NCBI GenBank assembly: GCA_963457665.1
Contig: OY735201.1
Location: 32,907,823-32,971,822 of the forward strand
Reading direction: 5' to 3'
Source of the DNA: Thysanoteuthis rhombus
Lineage: Eukaryota > Mollusca > Cephalopoda > Oegopsida > Thysanoteuthidae
Length of the DNA: 64,000 nucleotides
This document shows, in pieces, positions 45,417 through 57,615 of this stretch (positions are counted from its first letter, which is position 1; each line of letters starts with the position of its first letter). The notes under the pieces are model-generated. The model was not told the origin of the DNA and made no database searches. It saw only the letters and a list, made by a program, of their open reading frames with translations. A program made the position numbers and the translations under genes.

Positions 45417-46721
45417 AATCAATCTGCAATGGTAAGTATAACAATGTCAATTACAAAGTAATACAATGAATATCAGAATGTGAACATTACTATGAAGAGC
45501 AATATTACTCTGATAGAATTTTTTTTTCGAAACTTCAAAATTATTTCCTTGAAATTTCTAAAGGATAATTTGTTTAACACATTATTTTTAGAAAAAGACT
45601 GGCCTACCAAGGGGTGGAGACAGCCGGGGTAAGTGCCCTGAGACTGTGTATGCCGAAAGGCCCCTAAAAATTAATCATATATATGTATTCTGCCTGTTTG
45701 TATGAAGCTTTCAGCTCATTAGTCATTTCGTCTCTGGTGTTTTCCAACACCAATAAAACTTGATTTATTTGTTTTGACATGTTCTTGAGTTCATTAATCC
45801 TTTCCCTTTTTGATGTTTAATAGGGTAAGGAAAGCAAGGTGTCAATTGATGAACACTGGAACCAAAGCAATGTATCTTGCAACAATAAAATTTAGCATTG
45901 TTGTGTATGACCTTATTTTCTGGAATAAAACCATTCCATGTTTTTTATGAACCTGTAGCTGATAACAAAGAATAGTTCTAATCCATTCAAAATTTAATCT
46001 TCATCTAATGCTTATATTAGAAGTTAAAACAACAATAAATGTAAAAAGTTAAGGTTGAACACAGGGATGTTGCTGGAGATTTGGAGGCCCAGGGGGCTTG
46101 GCTCCTTGAGGACACCTCTTAATGCTAAGGTTCCCAACGTAGGGGCTGCGGATACCTGAAGGCCCACAAAAGGATTTGGATGTCCTTTAACTTGTCGAGT
46201 AGATGCAGTGATATAGGTAGACTTGAGGGCCTGGTTGAGGATCTTGGCTCTATGAGGGGTCCCCCTCAAATATTTAATGAGATTTGTTATTGTATAGTGT
46301 TAGTAGAAATTGGAACTGCAACTGCCAACTGCAGGTTGATAGATGCACATAACCAATGTCTTTATAGGATCTTATAGGACCTTTGGGATGCGGAAACTGA
46401 CATAAACCTAGTGCCATGTACATATAATGCAAAAACCTGTGCCTTAGTTATTTATTTACAAAATGGGGGAAATCCTTGTTTTTCTGTAACCTATGGCTTT
46501 CACAGGATCATGATACATATGCCTGTAAAGTTTTGTCTTATTCAGTTCTCCTGTTTAGGTGTTTATTAACTTCTTACAGCAATTTTATTAGCCAAAACAA
46601 TTATATCTAACATTTTTCAGAACAATTTTCAAGACTTGGTGTATTGTAAAAGTTCAGAGAAATTGTCACTTTGAGTAAAAACTCAACTGCTACCAGATCC
46701 TAAACAACTTTCAAAAAGGAT

Positions 46722-46795
46722 GTTGCCCCAGTGTGTTCGAAGTACCAACCTTTTGATTAACAGCTGAATGCACTAACTGGTTGTGACACAAAAAC
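46722..46795 (-). pseudogene. tRNA-Asn(GTT)-like pseudogene
   Basis: A 74-nt minus-strand segment aligns from end to end with animal tRNA-Asn: CAACCAGTTAGTGCATTCAG, then CTGTTAATCAAAAGG with the GTT anticodon, then GGTTGGTACTTCGAACAC. The B box is altered (ACTTCGAACAC for GGTTCGANTCC), and several acceptor-stem pairs are broken. A TTTTT follows six bases downstream. It could be the head of a SINE rather than a former tRNA gene. Confidence 0.7.
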
Positions 46796-46960
46796 ATTTG
46801 CCTGTTACACCAGAACTATTTATTTCAGAATTCAGTTCATATGACCCAGAGTTTCATAAGCATTTTTCGTTTCTTACATTATTGAATATTCAGCCTTGAA
46901 AGATAAAAACAATTTCAAATTATTATTAATATACGTATAAAATTCTTCCTTAACTATAAC

Positions 46961-48570
46961 TATCCTTGTTTTCAAGTAAAACCCAGCTTATCAAAGATGC
47001 GCAAAGAAGTAGGGGAGACCTGGTGGTGCCGTGACTAGATCTAGCTAATCTTTACAGATCAGTCCAAGATATTAGAATTGGCCCTGAAAAGACACCCTTT
47101 AAGACATTATTCTCGACTATTGTAACAATCTCAGTCTGAAGGTGTACTGTGAAATTTACCATCAGCATTGCACTATTTCTGTGTCACTATAAGCGTTAGC
47201 CTTGAATATAGTGGTGTTGAGTGCAGAGGGTCAAGTCTAAATCTGGCTTGAGACAATCCTCCATAAGAGCATTCATACATGATCTGACCATCACAACACC
47301 ATCAGTTACTGGATGCAGGTGGCTCCTTCCAGGTCTTTATTTGTGGGGCTACAATGAGCTTTAAGCCAGAGGAGTCTGGATCTTTGGTCACCAAAAAGGT
47401 AAAGTGAGTGACAAGTTCCATACTCCATTGGGAGGCACCCAAAGCCTGTCAGTAGTCTCAGGAAGATTTTTACCAGCGAGCTAAAAGACACTGAGGCTTA
47501 TCGAGCGGCCATGAGTGACCAGAAGGATTAACTTTATGTGGTGGACAAATAGGGGCTTCCTGGTAAATTCAAGGCATTGATATACCAGCATGGAATCCTG
47601 CTGTGGCTCCTCAGGCCACTACTAATCTATGAAGTTTCAATTACTTTTGTGAATGTTCTCGAAAGGGAAGTCCACCAGGCCTTGTGCCAGGTACAGAGCC
47701 TAAAAAACATTCCCCTTTACAGTATAACTTCCTTTCAGTAGTGTGGTACAGGAGTTCAAAGTTCATAATTGTGCAATGCAGCATGGCAATGGGACATGTG
47801 AGGTTTGGTAGTGATATAAAACATTGCTATAGTAAGGCCTGAGGGAAGGAGAAGAGAAAGATGACCCAGGAGGAAATACATCTAAAAACATGTCCCCAGT
47901 TGCTGTCCAAGAGCCTTGGGGGACAGGGCAGTACCATTTGCGACATGAACAGGTTCTGTGGAAAGAGATAATCTTCACTGATATCAACTGCAGCAGGCAT
48001 CAGAACCCAGCAAATTAGTTAGAGCAGGAGAAACTCCAGTCCCAGCCGAAGACACAGGGTGGACTGCTTATAATTGTGGAAGACTAGAACTGCCTGGCCG
48101 ACAACTAAGATTCCCAGAAACCATTGTGGCCACCAGACACAGTTTTGATGTAGTGGCGACCAAACAATTTGTTTTGATGGAGCTCACTGTCCCCTCAAGA
48201 AGACTGTATAGACGAAGCTCAAAGAAGAAAAAGTGCCAAATACAAGGAACCGGTGGCTGAGTTTCAGATAAAGTAATGGAAGGTCAACTGTGAGCCCAAT
48301 GAAATGAGCTGCAGAGGATTTGCAGACTAATCACTTCACTGGGTCTTAAGAATCTTAGGAATATGCAGACTGCAGGGAAAAGCTGAAAAAGCTTCCTGGT
48401 GACTACGGTCGAAAAGCGGGAGGGATGAGTAGCATAATACACAAATCAGGGCTTGATCAACCTCAACTGGGTTACTCAGGTGAAGATGTATGCTGATTGA
48501 GACCTGAAACACCTGATAACCAAGGGTTTCATCACTGATAAGGTGTCCAGATTGCACCATACACTGTGTT
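46961..48570 (+). pseudogene. R2-like LINE fragment, copy 2, reaching into the endonuclease region
   Basis: It starts with the same text as copy 1 (CTTGTTTTCAAGT, then GTAGGGGAGACCTGGTGGTGCC-like sequence at 47014) and continues past it. The catalytic box reads RAFIHDLTITTPSV (FIHD for FxDD). Later segments include MWGLVV-like text near 47795, RPEGRRREKDD, VQEPWGTGQYHLRHEQVLWK and EIIFTDINCSRHQNPAN. Next comes the C-terminal endonuclease area, LPGRQLRFPETIVATRHSFD, VVATKQFVLMELTVPSRRLY and SSKKKKCQ. In R2-like elements this area carries the PD...ELTVP core. The usual PD is not evident here. Many stops: non-functional. Confidence 0.8.
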
Positions 48571-50829
48571 AAAAATCACTTTTAGTGGAATAGAAATGAA
48601 AGCAAATGTTACAAGTGAATGAAATCATCTTTTCTAATGCAACAACAAATAGAAACAAATGAATGTTTGATAAACAATTTAAATAATGTTATGATAAGGA
48701 GAGACAATTGTCTTTAGTTATGCAACAGAGGAAAAAAAATTGAGTGTAATACACACTTGTATATAATGCACATCGCTAAATATGGGCATTGAAATCTTTG
48801 AAAAAACATCTTTTATGTATGATACATGTTGACTTTTCCTTCTTATTATTTTATACTATAAGATGATGAAATTGCAGGAGCAGGTTATATCACGATGTTT
48901 GGAAAAGAGAATGTTATTCAGATTTACTGAGATACTGAATGAAATCATATTTGCATCATTACCAACCACACACGTTACACTGAAAAAGTTTATGTATCCT
49001 AAACAAAACCAGGAGAAAATTTAAAAGTAACCTTTGAACTTTATCAGGGTAGGCCAAGCAGTGACAAAAAAAAAAAAAAAAAAAAATTTACCCAATGGTC
49101 AAAAGGAGAAATTCTAATCAGAAGTTATTTCCTTCAAATTGGCATTCAGCTGATGTGAATTTCGGAGTTAATGCATACTTGTGAAATATAACAACATTAT
49201 ATCATATTATCATGACCATAGAAAAATGTAACATTATTGCAGCAATTTAAACTTTGTTATACATTATTAACCTTGGACAATAGATATAACTTACTTTCAC
49301 TCATGCCATTCTGAATTCGGCTATACACTTGGCCGGCAAAGAGGAGTAACATTTAGTTACTGTATATGATGTGCACCTATAATTTTTAGATTTAAAAATT
49401 GGGGAAAAAGTGCATATTATACATGAATAAAAATGGTACCATTGTGATAAACTCTTGTGAAGGTTACTGAGTTCATCATATAAAAGGTGAGTGAGTATGC
49501 TGGTCAAAATACTGCGTTACAAGAAACTTGAGGATGAATATACAAGTTTCAATAAATCAAGAAGCCATGACTAGAATCCCAAACATCTAAGCATTTTGGA
49601 ATTTGTCAATCCTAGAGCACAAGAAACATGACCAAAAGAAATAGAAAGCTTTAGATTTACAGATCCAAATTATCTTATGGTAGGAAATGAAAAGATTACT
49701 TCTTACTAGATTATAATTGAATGCATTTCAATTTTTTACTCATGTTTAAATTAATTTCACATTGATTTTTAGATGTGTCCACCCATCTTTATAAGACTTT
49801 TCAGTCAGTTGGCCTCTAATGCCTTGAATATCAATTTTCTCAGCCCTATCATGTTGAATTGATACGAAACTTGGTCCAGACCTTCAGGTGACTTATCTTC
49901 ATCTTCGTGTTGCTACTACTACTAATATTGATTGTGGGTGCATTATTGAACTTCTGGGTCTTATTACTAATATTTTAATGATTATGAAGTTAATTCAACT
50001 GTCTGAAACCTAATGAGACAAAACTTTAGGAAAATGCCTTCATTTGAAGAGGAATGATAATAATAGTTGTAATATTGGTAAGAAAAATGAATTGCTTAAA
50101 TGTGTCAATATATTATTAGCTACATTCATTGGTTTCAAGAGCTGCAATGAAAGGAATTACATCACATGCATTAATGTATATGCACATATGCATGACATAA
50201 TTATCACTGGATAAAAAAGATCAGGTTTCAAATCATGTTTATTTTCTACTGATATATAAAAATAAAATGATTACAGAAAAATACAAATGAATGTGTAAAA
50301 TTGAGAATCCTTTAAAAAAAATGGAATAACTTCATTTTTTACAATAAAACTGTTTTTGTTTGATTCCTTCTGAATTTGTAGGAATACACATTAAATCAAC
50401 TGCAATTTACACTTTTATTTTTGGAATCCAGAAAAAGGTTCCAATACAATTCCTAATAAGTGGAGGTCAAGTGTTTTTATTGCATCAATAGTTGAATGAA
50501 CAATGGATACTCAGATTTAAAAAAAAAAAATCATCAATATAGAGTTTTAAAAAAAGTTTGGAAGCAGAACAAAAATTCTATTTTGTGAGATGAAATTGAG
50601 CTTTGCTCAATCTCATTACACAAAATGCTTTATAACAAGAAAATCGATATTGAAATTATTCGAGTAAATACAAAAATGGTGATTTGAAAAAATTGTTTTA
50701 AAAATCAGGAAAAATTTATTAGGATTTTGATTTTGCTAGCTATAAAAATATATTCAATTACAACGAAAAGAAAATTTTCCAAAATATTTTGGTCCTTGTA
50801 TCTCCAATGTTATACAAAGTTATGATATA
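48571..50829. other. Anonymous intergenic sequence
   Basis: No coding segment or repeat family recognised. Contains an A-run of about 22 bases at 49065-49086. Composition is AT-rich like the rest of the window. Confidence 0.5.
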
Positions 50830-51100
50830 CAGTAGTCCCCCCTCATAATGTGGGTGTTGGGGTCCAAGAAAGACAACCACTTTATAACTGAACTGCAGAT
50901 AATCAGAGGTCAATAGAGAGTGCCAAACAAGTTCACCGGTAAACGAAGGAATTGTTTTCATCACAAAATCAAAGAAAGCATCATCTTATTATATGTTGAT
51001 TGTAAATTGAGTTGGTGATTAATATGTTTGGGTCAACCACCCAGCCGCCTTATGTCGCGAACCACGCTAGATTAAACTGGACTAAATCAAGGGACTCCTG
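50830..51100. mobile_element. Tigger/pogo-like MITE
   Basis: The left end, after a TA, is CAGTAGTCCCCCCTCATAAT. The right end read inverted is CAGGAGTCCCTTGATTTAG. The internal text, such as CAACCACTTTATAACTGAAC and CCTTATGTCGCGAACCACG, is the usual kind for these short elements. No coding sequence. The right flank lacks a clear TA. Confidence 0.6.
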
Positions 51101-51228
51101 AATTGCAGAAACTAGATAAACTTAATATTCCCGAAATCTTCATGAGAATGGATTATTAGGTTAAACTTTTACCTACTTATCAAGCACACACTATCAGCCA
51201 GGGTGTGTCCCAAAGATGCACAGAGGGG

Positions 51229-51255
51229 AGGAGAGAGAGAGAGAGAGAGAGAGAC
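51229..51255. repeat. (GA)n microsatellite
   Basis: An uninterrupted GA run ending at the sequence GACGGTAGAGG. Confidence 0.95.
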
Positions 51256-53768
51256 GGTAGAGGAAATAAACAAAGGAAAATGGAGAGAGACAAATATGTT
51301 CAGCAGGGCAAATTGTTCATGCAAATAGAAATTTTTTTCTACTCAAAATGTTTTTATGCAAATTTTGAATGGTAATACATGGTGAGGTACTTGTAACCCA
51401 ACCGATTCGATTGAATCTTACTTTTTGAAAGAAAGACTTGAGAATAAAAGATAATAGGAATTAAAATTGATTTTTACATTATGCAATGTTCTATAAAGAA
51501 TATAGGGTTCTTTTATGGAGTTATCGCCAAGGAATGGATAGCAGAAAATGTTAAGAGAGACAAAGGACTTTGCTTCCAGAAAGGTGTTAACACTGATGTC
51601 AGAGATGTTGAAGAAGGAAGGGAGACGTATAAAGAGGATACGTGTCGAGTATGAACATGGGCACGGAGATGAAATAAAGTAAAAAGGACACATATAAGTA
51701 TTTGGATGGACAAATAAAATGTACATTTAATACAGGAACAGTAATGACAAATAATGAATGAAAATGAAATACATGTAATGAAAGCATTGATATGATCGAT
51801 TGTGTAAAGAGAGGAGAAGAGTATAGTTTCTAAGCAAAAAGTGGAAACTTTTGTTGCCATGATAGTACAGTCATCCGAGTCAAAGCGGAGGTGTCTGAAC
51901 TGCTTTGGAATCCATAAGACTTGGTGCTTACCAAGGAATGGTTATGGAAATCGGGTTCAGTATGTATGCCAAACCGCCAAGTTGCGTGTATGACTTGAGG
52001 GCCATTTTCTGACCCTGGAGAACACAGAACTGACAGACTGTTGTGAGACAGAAAACACTTTGAGTTTACTCCATGCGTGCTTCCCTAAGTAAGGAGAATT
52101 GGGAGACAGATCATTGCAACTATCATGTAGTAAAAAGCATTGCCATTTCATTCATGAGAATTAGAGGTTTATATGCATTTGGAACATGTGGTGAGGACAC
52201 AGTTGAGTAGCTGTGTCACTGGATGCATTCAATATGCCTCAACATCGATGAACTGAAATGAGCAAATTTAGTATAGAGATTGGTCACAGTGGAAAATGGT
52301 CAAATTTAGATCAGCAGAGAGGTCAGCAAAATGATACTGATCTTAGGGAGAAGGAGAGAGAAAGAGTAGCCTGCAATAAATGCCGGGGCCAAAAGGACAT
52401 AACCAGCTAGAGGTGCTGGCACCAATGAGCGATTGATCCTGTGTGTTCAGGGCTTTTATAGGGGTTGTTGTTGGAAGTGATGTTTTCAATATCTAGCTAA
52501 AAGAAGGGTTTCTTATTTAATTTGCAACTAAAAGTACACAGTTGCATACAATAAGCAATGATTTTAATTGAAAATATCTGAAGTAATTAATGATAACATG
52601 ACAAAGACAAGAATAATTATTTTCAAATCCTCAATCTTGTTTAAATGCCAATTTACATCTCAAGTTCATGAACTACTTGAAACCTCTCCAAAGCACAGTG
52701 GAACTCTTCAATGAATAGAATCAAAGAAAAAAATAAAATAATGGAACCCTTTGTGACCAGGATGAAAAAATTTACCAAGAAGTGCAAGAGAAATAACTTT
52801 GATAGGAAGTTAGTCAGCTGTTTTAAGATTTTATTTTTTTTAATAAGAAATTAGGTCTTGAGGATATAAATTACTACTCCTTGAATACAATTTTTACAAG
52901 TTGTTTATTTTAATACTTATAGCCAAAATAAAACCAAAATTTACTTTATTTTATTTGCTAAAAGATCTTATGGCAACTAATTCATATTATATCCCTAATA
53001 TTACAGATTTTACAGTGTAGGAAATTTATAAAAGTTTAAAAGATGAAAACAATGTGTTAATAATTGCTATGAAATTCATTTGCGACTGTCATATGTGCAT
53101 TGTGTTATGCAGTGCACTGATTTAATTCAGCTTGAATTCAAGGCAGGTGTTGTTTTAAAAAGACTGAGTATTTGGATAATAAAATAAAAAGTAGGGTATG
53201 ATTAATGCTTCATAGTGACTAAACATCACTCTTTTTTCACCATTATTTTGAGAAATATAATGGAACATTAAAGAGCGCCTTCAAATTCACTCCCCTTCTT
53301 TCTGCGTAATTCGCAAACAGTAACATGATGAGTACACAAGGTGATTCTGTGGCCAGTAGAATCGTGGCAAAATCAGAGTCGGCCTAAACAGATTTGGGAT
53401 AATGGTACAGACCCAAGTTCAATTATTCTAATTTCAAATTCATGGGGCTAATCTAAATTTTCAACTGCAGACCCTTGACTCTGAGAGACCCCAACACTAA
53501 ATATTTGATGGTTCAATAAGAAATTTTCAATATTGAGTTAGCATTACTTGGATTGTGATATTGCATTTGATTTTGGAAATAGGAATAAGCCTGTCTAAAA
53601 TTCAACATAATAAAATAAAGAAAAAAGAAGCAGAAGTTCAATGTAAGATTTCATGAAAATGGGTATTCACTTATTTTTGCATGGAAACAAACTTTAATCT
53701 CTACATCACTATCTAACAATTCCTGTTATTTGAGCTAAATAGATTTGAACATACTCTGTGCTTGTTAG
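51256..53768. other. Anonymous intergenic sequence
   Basis: Three overlapping minus-strand frames (51418-51860) have hydrophobic, Ser-rich translations but no recognisable family and no codon-like constraint that I can see. A slightly GC-richer stretch at about 51850-52450 looks like an old repeat. I could not name it. Confidence 0.45.
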
Positions 53769-53884
53769 GGTTATGACCAAATCATGTTGGATACACCCGT
53801 TCTTGTACAATCATTCAAGTTAAGCAACTTTGAGCCTGGTCGGTGCCTAGATGATTGACTGGGAATACCAGGTGTCATAATCAG
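53769..53884 (+). pseudogene. 5S rRNA-derived sequence (pseudogene or SINE3-type head)
   Basis: About 116 nt align to 5S rRNA over the full length: GGTTATGACCA, GGATACACCCGTTCTTG, CAATCATTCAAGTTAAGCAA, TTTGAGCCTGGTCGG, ATGATTGACTGGGAATACCA and GGTGTCATAATC. The internal promoter blocks (AGTTAAGCAACTTTGAGCC and the GGGAATACCAGG side) are recognisable but mutated. Sequence continuing to about 54000 (CAGCTGGGGAGGCATCCCCT onward) might be a SINE body. A lone 5S retro-pseudogene is the alternative. Confidence 0.85.
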
Positions 53885-54751
53885 CTGGGGAGGCATCCCC
53901 TGCAGCCATACTAATTTCCAAAAATATTGAACCCTTTTCCCCTTTGGAAGCCTTCAGTATGGCCTAGAGGTGGGAAAGTGGAACATGGGTACATCACGAA
54001 ACGTTCAGGCATAGCAGCTAAAAGCAGTTCACCCATGGTTAACATGGCTAATTTAAATTTAACCAAAATACAATGAGAGGCAAAAAAAGCAGGGTTGTAT
54101 CTTGAAAGCTTACTCCTGTATATAAAACATTCAATTAATGGCTATTAAAGTAATTGAAACTCAAGGGAGGAATTTTATGAAAAAGTAAACTGGATGCAAA
54201 CATTTACTAAGTCTCTTTTATCAAAGTGGTGTAGGGATATGACAATTGTGTTAAGATATACAACTATCTTTACCACAAAGTAAGCCAAACTAAACAGGTT
54301 CAGATTTAGATGAACTTTTAGGCAGTGCAGTATCAAGTTAGAAGTTTTTTTGGATCAGCAGTTCTTGGGAAATCTAATTGAAAAAATTTTACAAAATAAA
54401 GATCATTTACCTAAAATTATAGCTCTAAATTTAGATATAAAATATCTAAATTAGCAACAGATCAAATTTTAGATACAAGATATCTAAATCGGTAACATTG
54501 AAGAGAAGTAACCAAAATACTTCAAAGCCATAGTTTCGTATGACGGACGGAAAGTTATTTTACATGACTATTATGGCTGGCTGCTCAACAAATCCTAACC
54601 TTTGGAACAGGCATTGCTGTAGTTTCATCTGATTAGAGAATAGTTTTCTCATGAGGGATACAGGCCAACAAAAAGGCTAAAATATTTGCCAATTTTACTT
54701 ACAAAAAACTAAACAAAAACAAAAAAATTATTATGCAAGATTCATACCATA

Positions 54752-56020
54752 CAGTGGGGCTATTTGGCACCTTTTTTTATTAATCAAAATTTGTTTAAAA
54801 AATTTTGAGGAATTTACAAAACAAATTATTACCTATATTCACAATTGCCATGGTTATATTTTGAGTGCTAGTTGTTGCATTTTTCTTGCAATCATTACAA
54901 GAGAAAAAAATAAAAAGCAAAAGAAATTTTCCCTCACTAAGGTGTATGGAGAAAAACTACTGGCTCTAAACATCTATAATTCTAATATGTTGTGACCATA
55001 CCTCTTGGAAGTATTCAGCAGTTTCCATTATAACTGTGCATTGCATTAGTGTAAGTCAAAGTTTTTGTTCTGCTTAATTTGATCACCCTCCCCCCTTCAG
55101 CTAGAGCTTTCTTTTCTAATTTTCTCCGCTTGCTGCGTAGTTTTCATTATCTCTGGCAAGAAATTTTGGTTTGTTCTTACACTGGTTTGGTTTATGCCTA
55201 CTGAAAATTGTGGTCCTGTAAGTATTACCTCGAGTTAATCCGGCAGCTCTGTTAAAAAACAAAGGGGGAAAAAAAAAAAATTATTTCCAGGATTACTATT
55301 TTGGTGACAACCACTGTTTAATATTGTTTGGCACTTTTTTAAATATTTTTATAATTTACTTCTACACTGTTTTTATTTCATTTTATGGTTTTATTTCAGA
55401 TTGTTTAACTTCTGTCTAAATACCAAGTATATAAATGATAAAGATCAGAATCACAAACAAACATGATTCATGCAAGAAAATGTGATATTGATAAAAAAAA
55501 AAAACTAAAAGTGCAATTACAAAGGTGTGGAACCCAAGAGCTCAAAGAAGGCTTTCATGCCTTTGGCTAAGAACCCTAGGTTAGCCGATATGCACAAAAT
55601 GTTGTTTTAGGATTTGGGCTGATTTTTGACTGAACAAGCAGTGAATATGAAAAAAAACTTCATATAGAAAACTTTATGTAAAAAATCATTTGTGGGTAAA
55701 ATATAAAAGCGAACCAAAAATTGAATAACTGATGGACAAGAATGAAGCTTCTAAAATACTTAGAATAAATAGTTATTTATATAGAATGCTAAGAACGCAG
55801 GTACATTTCATTTAGAGTTTTAAGCCTTTAAAGTAGGACTATTTGGCACTTTTTTTGTCAGCCATTTTTCATATGTAATACTACTTCAGATTTCCTTTTC
55901 ATACCACCATAGGAGGGCCTTAGGTAGTGATACAGTTTGATGTATGAATGATAACATTTCAGTTATAACTTCAGGAGTTATTGCAAACTAAAAAAAGTGT
56001 CAAATAGCCCCACAATACTG
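54752..56020. mobile_element. Tigger/pogo-like element with TA flanks
   Basis: After TA, the left end is CAGTGGGGCTATTTGGCACC. The right end, inverted and followed by TA, is CAGTATTGTGGGGCTATTTG with ACACTTTTTTTAG, so it has a five-base insertion. Two further internal copies of the terminus occur, at about 55326 (GTTTGGCACTTTTTTAAA) and 55832 (AGTAGGACTATTTGGCACTT). This suggests nesting, with a short element of about 190 bp at 55832-56020. No transposase could be read with confidence. A short minus-strand open stretch near 55215-55060 is unassigned. Confidence 0.65.
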
Positions 56021-57460
56021 TAACATTGAAAATGAAATATAAAGATGGTAAGACTGTTTACAAAAGTGAGAATCAGACTCACAGAATGTTATTTTATAAA
56101 ATATATGAAAATGAAAAGTTTTTCTAATGCTTCATATTTTACTTTAAGGGGAATCTTTTTAATTAAAAAAATTGTAAATTTCCAGCACTGAATTCCAAGT
56201 ATCTGGTAGGGGATCATTTTCTTCATTGTTGCTTATTTGTTTAATAACCTCTCCAATATTTCAGTATTATGTTTAATCATGTACAAAATCCAGTTACCTT
56301 TGGATTCATAACAGTCATACATCGACTTACATTTGAATAACTTACATCTGATTGCCGATACATTATCTGAGGACAACAGGAATTTCAGTTATTGCAGTTT
56401 TATGGCTCAACTGCAAATGCTGAAAATTTCCATCTTGCTATCGTTACCTTTAAAAGAGAATGCAGCGTACATGTCATGGTTTTTTCATGTTCTCCACACA
56501 TGAAAGCCAAGAAGGCTAAGGTAAACAAGCAGACACCTTGCTGGGTGGAGCTATCATCTGAGTGAAAGAAATGTAATGGATGAGATTTCTCCCTTCTCTT
56601 TGGAGAGACTCATGTACAATATAGGGGTTTAAGTAAATAAATATGTGTCATGGTATCTTATGTAATGCGGTGCATATATTTCTCTTCACCCTATAATGGT
56701 TGACTTACGTGCAGATCAAGTTGCGTGCATACCACCCGAATAGAATGAAGATGCAAGTCAATGCATGGCTGTACTCAGTAATATTCAAGTTCAACAGTTT
56801 ATTTTTCATAACAATGATGAAAGAAGAGGTGATCCCAAGACCCCGTTAATATATAAAAAATAAAATGAAACATGTTTTGAAAATAGGAAAGAATTGTACT
56901 GCATACAGAGTGAAATATACACAAAAAAATGAACATATATCATTATTACCAACATCCTTATATTCATTAGATCAGAATAGAATGTTAAATGTGTGAAATC
57001 ATAATCTGATACCTTTCGCATATGTATGCACAAACACACAATGATGTTATCACAGGAGATATTACAAGTCTAGAAATGTTTTCACATCCCAAATGCAATA
57101 CAATAGCAAGTGAGATTTGTTTGCATTTCCTATCATATATACAGTTTAAGCAATTATACTTCCGAGCTGGAGGTAATTGCACAAACTGAATTAGTAAAAA
57201 ATAATTAGAATTTGAAAAAATATTCAAATATCTGAATTTTTTTACACATGATCCAATTCTGTGGTTTATATTTACAAAAAGAAATTTATGATAATTAGAA
57301 TATGATTATAAAAAGTACCACTGGATCATAAATAATTTCATTCATTTTCTTCTTTTTTTTTTTTTCGGATAAAAAATATTGACTAAAAATATCAGAAAGT
57401 GATTTTTCTAAGCCTATAATAAAGGCCAATGCTGCTACATATATGCAGCAAATATATAAA
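56021..57460. other. Intergenic sequence 3' of the ZIP gene
   Basis: No gene or identifiable repeat. Two minus-strand frames (56806-57227) have no family likeness. Confidence 0.5.
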
Positions 57461-57467
57461 AATATAT

Positions 57468-57473
57468 TTTATT
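57468..57473 (-). terminator. Candidate polyadenylation signal of the ZIP gene
   Basis: AATAAA on the minus strand, about 140 bases downstream of the stop at 57616. It is the first such hexamer after the coding sequence. Use of it is inferred. Confidence 0.5.
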
Positions 57474-57615
57474 CTTTATACTGGAAATGTCCAAATGAGT
57501 TAACCATCCATTTCAGTTTGATCAAAAGAAAGCGAAACTTCAAGAAAATGATTATAGGAAGTTACATGCAAAGAGTGTTGTATGCTTTTAATCGTGCGTC
57601 TTTGATTCGTTTGTT

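Noticed and set aside
51418-51860. Overlapping hydrophobic minus-strand ORFs as a membrane protein
   Set aside because: Two frames are open at once over the same DNA, which points to composition and not selection.
55045-55260. Short minus-strand open stretch inside the Tigger-like element as a transposase exon
   Set aside because: Splice-like AG and GT occur nearby, but no pogo transposase motif could be read.
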